DNA from: Romanomermis culicivorax
Lineage: Eukaryota; Nematoda; Enoplea; Mermithida; Mermithidae
Reading direction: 5' to 3'
Length of the DNA stretch: 64,000 nt
NCBI GenBank assembly: GCA_963922205.1
Contig: CAWUHX010000122.1
Coordinates: 652,802-716,801, forward strand
The number at the start of each line of letters is the position of its first letter. The stretch's first letter is position 1. This document shows positions 57,203 to 64,000 of the stretch, piece after piece. Position numbers and translations under genes: made by a program. Under the pieces are notes generated by a model. It was not told where the DNA came from, searched no databases, and was given only the letters and a program-made list of their open reading frames with translations.

Positions 57203-57852
57203 AATTGATGTGCATCAAAGTTGGTAGCATCAAAATTATTGATTTCCATGATTTTCTTCCCATGCCTCTGGCAGCTTTGCCCAATTCAGCATTGATGAAC
57301 TTTGCAAAGGATACTTTCCACAATTTTTAAACAAAAAATGCAATATTAGATAGGTAGATCCATACCTACATCCTGATATGTGCAGTGCAAGCTGGATGAA
57401 ACCTCTTCCTAGACATGTATTCTTCAAGTGGCACAATGAAAAAATTGACAATGTAGGTCAATTTTTTCAAACATTTATCCAATCTCAATTCTTAAGCTTT
57501 CAGGGTTCGATTTTTGACTTAAATGTTGAATTGGACCCATATTGCAGAAGTGAAGTCAAAGTCTTGGGAGAGTGCTGTATGAAATTCAGAGACATTTTCA
57601 TGCAGGAGACATTATGTAGATCTATTTGAAGAATCAATCACAATAGCTAGTGCATGTAACCTCATCTTTCGTCAACTTTTTCTTAAACCAGACATGATTG
57701 GCATTATTCCATATAAACGTCATAGCATCAGTCTATTATTACACTAAAATAGATCAAGTGACGCAGTTGCACAAACAAGAACTTTTACATTCGACACAAG
57801 CTCAATGGTGGAGAAACTTCCATTGGCCGGTACAAGGTTGATGGTGTAGCTG

Positions 57853-57900
57853 GTAATTTTTTTTTTTTTAAATCTTCCCAACAAATTTTGGTTTTTACAG
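57853..57900 (+). other. Intron 3 of the polB relic (48 bp)
   Basis: gtaatt followed by a T-run and ending ttacag. Splicing joins RYKVDGVA to GKTILEFYRCYWHG in frame, matching the conserved VDG..., Y-x-CYWHG region. Confidence 0.75.
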
Positions 57901-58928
57901 GTAAAACCATTTTAGAGTTCTATCGCTGCTATTGGCATGGATGAAAGCATCTGAAGCTTACGAATCAATGTTCAAACGTAAAGTTGAGCTCCAGAACATG
58001 AGGTATAGAGTTATTGAAATGTGGGAATGTGATCTACTAGAACAACTTCACACAAGTGCAGAGATGAAAATTTTTTCGATGCCATCAATATAGAATAGCC
58101 TATCAATTCAAGAAATGGTGAAATTTTTTGTTTTACAGCACTAGAACTGAACTCAGAAATGCCTACGTTTCTTTTCATTTCAGCATTTTTTGGTGGATGA
58201 ACAAATGTGTTAAACTGTATCACAAAGTAAAGTGGAATAACGATGACACCCCCTTTATCCCTTTTATCAAAAAGTATGGCAAGTATCCTATAGGCCATCC
58301 AAAAATTATCACTGAAGGTTTTCAAGAAATTTCTGAAAATAACTATCCATACAAGGGCCTCACTAAATGCACCATTGTTGCCACCACACACCCTACTCCA
58401 TCCAGTACTACCATATCGCTTTGAGGGAAAACTGCTATTCTTTTTGTACAAATCCTGTACTCACACAAAGCAAAAAGATCTTTGCCAGCATGATGAAAAC
58501 GATGATGCATTGGCAGGAACATTGGTTACATTGGAGTTGTATAAAGCTGTTAAAAAAGGATACAAGTTAAGCATTAAATTCTAAAATGTTCAACATACAC
58601 ACTTGCGATTTTTTAGGAGCTGAAAATTTTTGAAGTCCGGCATTACAAGGTTATTGAGCAATATGGTTCCATCCAAAATCCTATTCACTCAGTATGTCAA
58701 CAGTTTCATGAAAATGAAATTAGTGAGTGGCCAAAAGTTTGTATTGGTCAAATGAAAAATCGAATTTTTTCCAGGAAAGTGGAGGATACCCATTGTGGTA
58801 AAAACTGATAAAGACAAAAAAGCATATGAAAGGAATGAGAAAATATTCACCTGGACTCTTCAAAGATTGGAATGAACTCGGACAAAAGAGCACTGACCAA
58901 GCTAATGTTGAACTCATTCTGTGGAAAG

Positions 58929-58985
58929 GTATGAGAAACAAATTTCCCTTCTCTGTACAGTTTTCTAAATTTTTATTTTGTCTAG
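58929..58985 (+). other. Intron 4 of the polB relic (57 bp)
   Basis: gtatga...gtctag. Splicing joins KLMLNSFCGK to FGQQNNV, rebuilding the polymerase motif B region. Two further candidates are degenerate: about 58,567-58,617 and 58,721-58,774 (gtgagt...ttccag). Confidence 0.75.
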
Positions 58986-59490
58986 TTTGGGCAACAAAAC
59001 AATGTGAACAAAACTGTCGTTTTGAGTCACACAAAGATCATTTTGAGCTAGTTTTTGATCCAGCCAACATGGCCAAGTCAATCAATATGATCAACGAAAA
59101 TTTAGTTTCCATCATCAATTTATGAGTAATAAGAATGTCATCATTGCTGCCTATACAATGTCACAGGCACAACTAAAAGTTTACTCTTACATTGAATGAC
59201 TGGGAAGTCGTGTGTTATATTTAGACACAGATAGCATTATTTATATATCAAAAATGGATAAATCACGTCAATACCTGATACTGACTCGTTGGTGCTTCAG
59301 AGAAATGACTGAAGAACTTCATGATTTTGGATCAAAATCTTTTATTACGGAATTTGTTTCGAGCGGCCCCAAAAACTATGCATTTCGAGTATACAGCCCA
59401 GCTACAGGTACTTTTCATCATACTGTGAAAGTTCGCTTCATTGTCCAGTGTTTACCTTTGTCGAAAACGATGTTCGAGAAGAACTAATTG

Positions 59491-59869
59491 TATAGAGTAA
59501 AAAAATTGAGAGGCAAAAGGACAGAAAAGTCATTACAAGAATGACAGTCAAAAAGTTTTGATTAGTATATGACGAAAGAATTTTGAAACGGAATTTTTGT
59601 ACATATCCTTTTGGATGGTGTAAATGATACATAAATTTTTCTCTCAGTTTTAATTGAATTGTGTGGAATTCTGTTTTCATTTCAATGATTTTAGCATCTA
59701 TGAGTTGGTTGGTTTTCTTGTAAAGGATGGATGACAATTTTTACACGTGGAAAGATCCATTCAATTGTTTAGTGTCAGCACACACTGAATCAGAGAAAAC
59801 CGAACTTGACAATAAATTAGTAATTTTTCTAAATTTTTCCAAACCAATGAGCAAATATGAACAAAAAAT
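59491..59869. other. No recognised gene
   Basis: AT-rich sequence between the polymerase relic and segmental duplicate H. Nothing recognised. Confidence 0.4.
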
Positions 59870-60402
59870 TATGGAAAACCAAGCGTCAAAGAAAAAGACA
59901 TGGAAGAGCCATTGAAAGAAATGAAAAAAGAATAAACAACTCAATAAACAAAGACGAAAGGTATAAATGAAATGTTCAGAAAAAAAGGAAAGAAAAAGTT
60001 ATGACGAAAGACAAAAATATTCTTTTTCTATCCTTGCCTGTTAGTTTCTTGTTTCTCTTTTTCCCTAATTCTGTCCTTGTTATTTTTTCTTTCATTGTCT
60101 TTCTTCATATTCGTTTTTGTTTTTCTTTATATCTTCCTTCAACTAGCTTAAAATGAATTTATCATATAATCAGAGAGACAATTTCCAGAAAATGAGAATT
60201 TGTTTTCATGAACTTGTTTCACCTACCACATTCGATTTTTGAGTCTAAAGCATTTTGGGCCTACTGGTCTACAATCGTAGCAATTAAGTGAACTCCCCTA
60301 CGCATCTATTCATTTTTCGCATGCATAGAGTCGTCGATCGAGCTAAAATACGACCAATGACTCGAGATCACACAAAGGAACAATAAATCTTTTGTCCGAA
60401 AA

Positions 60403-60456
60403 CCAATGAGATTTGAGGCAGCCATGACACTTGCCACGCCAATAGTAGTATATAAG
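60403..60456 (+). promoter_or_regulatory. CCAAT and TATA promoter module, copy 2
   Basis: CCAAT at 60,403-60,407 and TATATAAG at 60,449-60,456, within the conserved ttgtccgaaaaccaat and gcagccatgacacttgccacgcc blocks. The ORF start lies 46 bases after the TATA, exactly as in copy 1. Confidence 0.6.
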
Positions 60457-60501
60457 GGGCAGATTTCGTGAAAATGTACCATTCTGATCAACAACATCAT
60501 C

Positions 60502-60801
60502 ATGGCCGATTTTACTGAAGTTTCCCGCGTTATTTCATGGAGCGTCGTCCGTTCATTGAACCATAACTGGTCGATCGATGGTTTGTCCGAAACGGCCAAA
60601 GTCGAATCGCCATTTCGCGCCTTCTCGCCGTTGTTTATCGAAAGTCGACCCTGGCCAAGGGCAACTTTTTCGAGAACGACGACGACAGGAACAAACACTC
60701 CGATTTCTTGGGCGAATTCCAGCGTTTCGCCGAAAGACGAGCAAATCATCGACAAAATAGCCTTGTTCCTGGCCCAACGCGAAGTTTACGGACGAGGTTG
60801 A
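60502..60801 (+). CDS. Small unrecognised protein, copy 2 (99 aa)
   Basis: Starts MADFTEVSRV and ends ...FLAQREVYGRG with TGA at 60,799-60,801. It is four codons shorter than copy 1 because the CAA codon there is TGA here. It shares the Ser/Arg/Pro-rich middle (ESRPWPRATFSRTTTTGT) and the helical SPKDEQIIDKIA segment. A +1 frame through the middle is also open (LAKGNFFENDDDR), so the true coding frame, or whether the unit acts as RNA or DNA, is unsettled. Confidence 0.5.
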   Translation: MADFTEVSRVISWSVVRSLNHNWSIDGLSETAKVESPFRAFSPLFIESRPWPRATFSRTTTTGTNTPISWANSSVSPKDEQIIDKIALFLAQREVYGRG

Positions 60802-61209
60802 CGTGATTATTGTGATTTTTACGACATTTCTCATTTGTATATTTATTGTTGCTTTCATGACTGTGATTCTTGTAATTTTTCGTTAATATTTGTACTGTAA
60901 TTATATGAATCTGACAAGTTAAACTTAAATTTTTCGGAAGAAGTTTTGTTTAATGGACCAGTATCAAGAAAAAATTCATTGAACTGTAGCCTGTTTTTCT
61001 TAATTTGTGAGCTTATTCAATCAACCTTTAACATATTTTAGAGTGAAAAATTTTACTGTTAAAGCCTTGTGTACGCGATTTTGACTGCATAGTTGATTTT
61101 TGTCTTTTTTCAATTCAGAAGCATTTTATAAAAAACAAACTATGCGTTGCAGCAATCAATTAATTTTTGCCACACCTTGTAAGCGTTTGTAACTCGATCG
61201 AAAATGTAG

Positions 61210-61950
61210 CATTTTAAGGCAAGATTTCTGAGAGATGCTATCTTTTTATCCATTGAGTGGAAAAAAATATCTGATAATCAGATATTTTGATTAGTTTTTC
61301 ACGGTAAGTATTGTGGCAATATTCATTCCGCATGAAAGTAAAAATTCGCATAGCTACGATACTCAAAAAATTAGAATTTTTACATTTTAGACATTCTTAG
61401 TCTGTATACGTGTTTCAAAATATAAAAGCCCACAAGAGGCGTTATATTGTAGGCAAATATTCATTACATGCAGAGGACAATAGTCTATATTCAAACATGA
61501 AAAAGAATTTTCAATCTCTTACTTTGCACTTTTTGTGCTGTTGAAGTGTTAAAAAATAAGTCGAGGTAACATAAAAAAGGCATTTGGAGCCTTACTTGAG
61601 CACCTCCCATAGGATGCCCTAGAATTTTGGCCTTCATTTATGTAGATACTAATGTTCAATACATTGTGATAAAATATCACCTTCATGCGCCATTTTGGGA
61701 GCTATATGTGTCTGCACATTCTAAAAGTTGGTACAAAAATGTTGATCAATTCCATCAAACACGCCATCAACGAGATGCGGAAAAAATTGAAATCGTCCAG
61801 ATTAGACGAAAAAAAAGAAAAGATGTGAGTCGAATCGCTGGTAAAATTTCACCGATCAATTTTCAATGGTTATGCAACAAGATGCCCCTATGCAACAAAA
61901 ATTTCACTCTTCAGTAATTTGACTAGAAAAAAATCGAAGCTGCGAGTAAA
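61210..61950 (+). repeat. Segments E and F, copy 2 (adjacent)
   Basis: E (about 61,210-61,440) and F (about 61,500-61,950) match 13,690-13,960 and 16,370-16,770. Here they are separated by only ~60 bases, whereas at the left locus ~2.4 kb, including the T-rich tract and piggyBac relic, lies between them. Confidence 0.65.
61627..61917 (+). CDS. Unrecognised ORF in segment F
   Basis: About 96 codons, without a clear ATG at the beginning, with a basic C-terminal half (KIEIVQIRRKKRKDVSRIAG). The basic block is kept in frame in the diverged copy at about 16,655-16,725, while the upstream half is frame-shifted there. It probably represents part of an old coding sequence; family unknown. Confidence 0.3.
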   Translation: MAFIYVDTNVQYIVIKYHLHAPFWELYVSAHSKSWYKNVDQFHQTRHQRDAEKIEIVQIRRKKRKDVSRIAGKISPINFQWLCNKMPLCNKNFTLQ

Positions 61951-62440
61951 ATGTTACAAAATAAGTGTTGGCGGTTCTTTCTACACCGAGCCCGGTCACC
62001 ATCAACCCGTAGGTCTGTAGTAATATTTGAATCTAAACATGCCTAGTACACAAAAAATTTGTATCAAAATTGTACCTATTTGAAAACGTCACATAACAAC
62101 ATTTCTAAATGGGCGACAAATGAAAAAACTAACGATTGTAATCGCCACAATATGGAAACATCGTTTCGCAGTAAAAAACTATTTAAAGACGACATTTCAA
62201 AACAAAAATAATGCGTAACGACGAATTGGAAAATTTGAGGAAAAAAGTACAACGTAAATAACTCCAACCGAATTGTTGAATAAGTATGGTTTGTCTGTTT
62301 TCAATGGTTTTTCAAATCTGTTGATCCGCCTTCCTGCATATTTCTTCATGTATTTCTGTGATCTTCATGCGACATTAGGTTGAGTGTACTTTTTCACAGG
62401 TTTTTGTTCATGCCATACCTGTGCTTCATTTACATAATAG
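61951..62440. other. No recognised gene
   Basis: AT-rich. Nothing recognised. Confidence 0.4.
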
Positions 62441-62606
62441 TGTATGCGACTCGTTCCCTACTGCGTCATCTCTACTTGCGCCATGTCTTTACATCAATTT
62501 GTTTTGATTCTAACGTTAATATTGTATGCGACTGGCTCTGCACTGTCAAATCTCCACTTGCGGCACCTCTCTTCATCAATCAATTGTTTTTTATTCTAAT
62601 GTTATG
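62441..62606 (+). repeat. 82 bp direct tandem repeat (two copies)
   Basis: Both units begin tgtatgcgact (62,441 and 62,523), continue through ctctacttgcg/ctccacttgcg and catcaat, and end tgattctaacgtta / ttattctaatgtta. Confidence 0.75.
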
Positions 62607-62607
62607 A

Positions 62608-62805
62608 AGGCGAGGATGCACAAAAGTGACAGATTTCACACTAAAGATTACCGAAAAAGTCAATAGAATGCAAAAATTAGTGAAACTTGCAAATTTTCGG
62701 TTGCATGATAGAGTATCTTTCGGTAGCCTCGAAGATATTGCATTAGAGGTGCACAATTTGATCGATGAAAAACATATGAATTCTTTGTTGCATGAAGGTG
62801 ATTAG
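62608..62805 (+). CDS. Unrecognised coding-like ORF or exon (65 codons)
   Basis: Open from directly after a TGA to a TAG at 62,803-62,805. Composition is protein-like and helical (TDFTLKITEKVNRMQKLVKL, SFGSLEDIALEVHNLIDEKH), and protein-like sequence continues after the stop (RQASLGLIDPRLQMTG). A tattctaatgttatgaag before it could be a splice acceptor. No family recognised; probably an exon or relic. Confidence 0.35.
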   Translation, partial: RRGCTKVTDFTLKITEKVNRMQKLVKLANFRLHDRVSFGSLEDIALEVHNLIDEKHMNSLLHEGD

Positions 62806-63329
62806 CGACAGGCTTCACTCGGATTGATCGATCCGAGACTACAGATGACTGGGTAAACAACGTCGTTATTCACATTTCAATGAATTTTGTTTTAGTTCTA
62901 TTTTTTTCTTTTCCTTCCTTACAATCTTTCACCGACTTTGTTTAGACTGAGAGAAAAGTGAACAGGAAATACATTTTTTATTTTCTCTCTAACAACAACC
63001 TTTTCTCCTGGACAAAAATTATCGATTCACTGTACTCGAAAAACATGCCCTTTTCCTTTTTCACAACTTGATTTCCAAACTTTTTAACGACTTCATTTCC
63101 GAAAATTAAACATTTTTACATGAAACTTGATGATTTGCTCCCACGAATGCAGTTTTTATTTTGTTTTGTTCTCTTTTCTATTCTTTCAAACTTTTCACCA
63201 ACTTCCGTTCATACCCAAAAAACTTTTTAAAAAACTAAAACTAAACGGAAGAATAAAGAACACCAATTTTCGTCGACGTCTGCAACACCCGGAAATCAAC
63301 GCGACCTCGCAACTACAGTAACCTCGCGA
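62806..63329. other. No recognised gene
   Basis: AT-rich with Phe-rich frames. Nothing recognised. Confidence 0.4.
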
Positions 63330-63390
63330 CCGTTCGATTACCGACAACAGTCGATTACCGTAATACAGTCGATTACCGTAATACATTCGC
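63330..63390 (+). repeat. 18 bp minisatellite
   Basis: Two exact and one or two partial units of cagtcgattaccgtaata, plus a related ttcgattaccgacaa upstream. Confidence 0.75.
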
Positions 63391-63677
63391 ATCTCGCCGC
63401 GCCAGTTATCCAATACCGCCGGGTTATCTTACAGGACTGCCTATACTTAAACAAACGACCCATACGGGCCCTTGTAACTACTTGGCAATTCTGTAGCTCA
63501 TCTGGATAATTAATTATGAGTATCAGGTGATTTATGGACCTCTTGCAAGTGAATCAAAAAGTGGACGACGTCCATCAAACGATGCGCCCAATCAACTTGT
63601 GGGGCTAATCATATCTGACAAGTTTCAACTGTTTTTTGCAGTAACCACCGAGCTGAAGTTATTGGTACAGTCCTACT
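63391..63677. other. No recognised gene
   Basis: Spacer to the final repeat array. A gtagctcatctgg motif near 63,492 resembles a tRNA D-arm but no tRNA fold follows. Confidence 0.35.
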
Positions 63678-63927
63678 TTGGCGTCAGTCTTAACTTGGCG
63701 CCCTTCTTACTTTGGCGTCCATCTTAACTTGGCGCCCGTCTTAACTTGGCGCCCAATGTTATAGGCGCCAACATGAGATATTTGTCTAAACTTGGCGCCC
63801 GTCTTACCTTGGCGCCTATCTTAACTTGGCGCCCATTGATTTGCCTAATCCTTTTCAACATGTATTAACTTGGCGTCCATCTTAACTTGGCGCCCGTCTT
63901 AATTTGGCGCCCGTTCATGGCGTCTGG
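63678..63927 (+). repeat. 17 bp tandem array, possible left end of a fold-back element (family 3)
   Basis: About 12 units of a ttaacttggcgcccgtc motif, with one inverted ataggcgcca in the middle and an AT-rich interruption at about 63,840-63,867. Its ggcgcc-a-agtt core resembles the family 1 unit (ggcgct-c-agtt). The window ends about 70 bases later, so a matching inverted right array cannot be tested. Confidence 0.7.
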
Positions 63928-64000
63928 TTTTGTTTGTTGGTTTTTTAACCTCCTAGAAGATGCTATTATTTCAGCTTCTTTTCATGTTTTTTAACCTCCT

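Larger units (their letters stand above)
55723..59490 (+). pseudogene. polB: Polinton/Maverick-type protein-primed DNA polymerase B (decayed, with introns)
   Basis: The usual start is probably ATG 55,756, followed by an Asp/Glu-rich leader. Ordered blocks match Polinton polymerases: VITKMPTFFDHSYFCPVC, Cys/His clusters to C..EVPKK-DHMCFMQ, exonuclease FIFFDFEMTQ, MCIKVGSIKIIDFHDFLPMP, LDPYCRSEVKVL, IASACNLIFRQLFL, LNGGETSIGRYKVDGVA, ILEFYRCYWHG, KYGKYPIGHPKIITE, KLMLNSFCGKFGQ (motif B), VLYLDTDSIIY (motif C) and SGPKNYAFRVY. Frame changes near 56,260, 56,570, 57,100 and 57,605 and a degraded motif A (DDTPFIPF where D-x-xSLYP is expected) show it is inactive. At least four GT-AG introns can be placed. 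No integrase, ATPase, protease or capsid gene was seen beside it. Confidence 0.85.
59870..61150 (+). repeat. Segmental duplicate H, copy 2
   Basis: Collinear partner of 42,480-43,870: A-rich stretch, pyrimidine tract with tttcttcatattc, catgaacttgtttcacctacca, cattttgggcctactggtcta, promoter, ORF and downstream tgtactgtaattatatgaatctgacaag. Confidence 0.85.

Noticed and set aside
63480-63530. tRNA gene suggested by gtagctcatctgg
   Set aside because: No acceptor stem, anticodon arm or T-arm could be paired around it.
63678-63927. CRISPR-like array
   Set aside because: Units are directly adjacent with no unique spacers of constant length, and the host is eukaryotic. The same applies to the arrays at 51.9 and 40.3 kb.

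Overview
The window is eukaryotic, AT-rich and almost wholly made of transposable elements and their debris. A metazoan host, probably an invertebrate, fits best. A nematode is plausible but unproven: two exact TTAGGC hexamers (the nematode telomere unit) lie in a degenerate hexamer tract near 40.68 kb, and several 48-58 bp GT-AG introns can be placed in one gene. No bacterial gene organisation, CRISPR array, rRNA or tRNA was seen. No gene was recognised as a conserved single-copy host gene. All calls were made by reading motifs by eye; no search was run.

Region 1 (about 1-27 kb) is a mosaic of one composite repeat system. Its modules are a ~450 bp box A (copies at 1.0, 11.6, 18.7 and 23.7 kb), a ~97 bp satellite array (1.45, 10.4 and 24.2 kb), a linker C, and a non-autonomous DNA element T with ~200 bp terminal inverted repeats (2.5-4.7, 8.6-10.25, 12.1-13.6 and 24.6-26.1 kb). 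The modules keep the same relative order in both orientations. Set among them are a hAT element with a near-perfect 8 bp target duplication (6.7-8.3 kb), a piggyBac-like transposase remnant beside a T-rich tract (14.7-15.9 kb), GC-rich minisatellites (18.0-18.6 kb), an RTE-type LINE remnant (19.9-21.3 kb) and a hAT-like MITE (22.05-23.17 kb).

Region 2 (27-40 kb) holds a decayed hAT transposase of the DUF4371/P52rIPK-like type on the minus strand, with introns, and then a complete Ty3/gypsy-type LTR retrotransposon (30,043-39,869). That element has two nearly identical 786/787 bp LTRs and a CTCT target duplication. Its gag-pol is broken by a frame change, a 16 bp slippage insertion and one stop codon. 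No recognisable env is present, but an odd GC-rich block precedes the 3' LTR.

Region 3 (40-50 kb) has a small fold-back element built of short tandem repeats, degenerate TTAGGC-like hexamers, and diverged copies of a CCAAT/TATA promoter module. In two places (43.1 and 60.4 kb) that module precedes nearly the same ~100-codon ORF, which I do not recognise.

Region 4 (50-64 kb) holds an L1/Tx1-like LINE (50.4-54.9 kb). Its reverse transcriptase is split by a second fold-back element flanked by a perfect 8 bp duplication. Next come a Polinton/Maverick-type protein-primed DNA polymerase B pseudogene with short introns (55.7-59.5 kb), a second copy of the promoter/ORF segment, further duplicated segments, and at the right edge a third tandem-repeat array of fold-back style.

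The genes do not form a pathway. They are independent mobile elements and their nested insertions. The least familiar items are the composite A/satellite/C/T system, the elements whose inverted termini are arrays of short tandem repeats, and the promoter-plus-small-ORF family.
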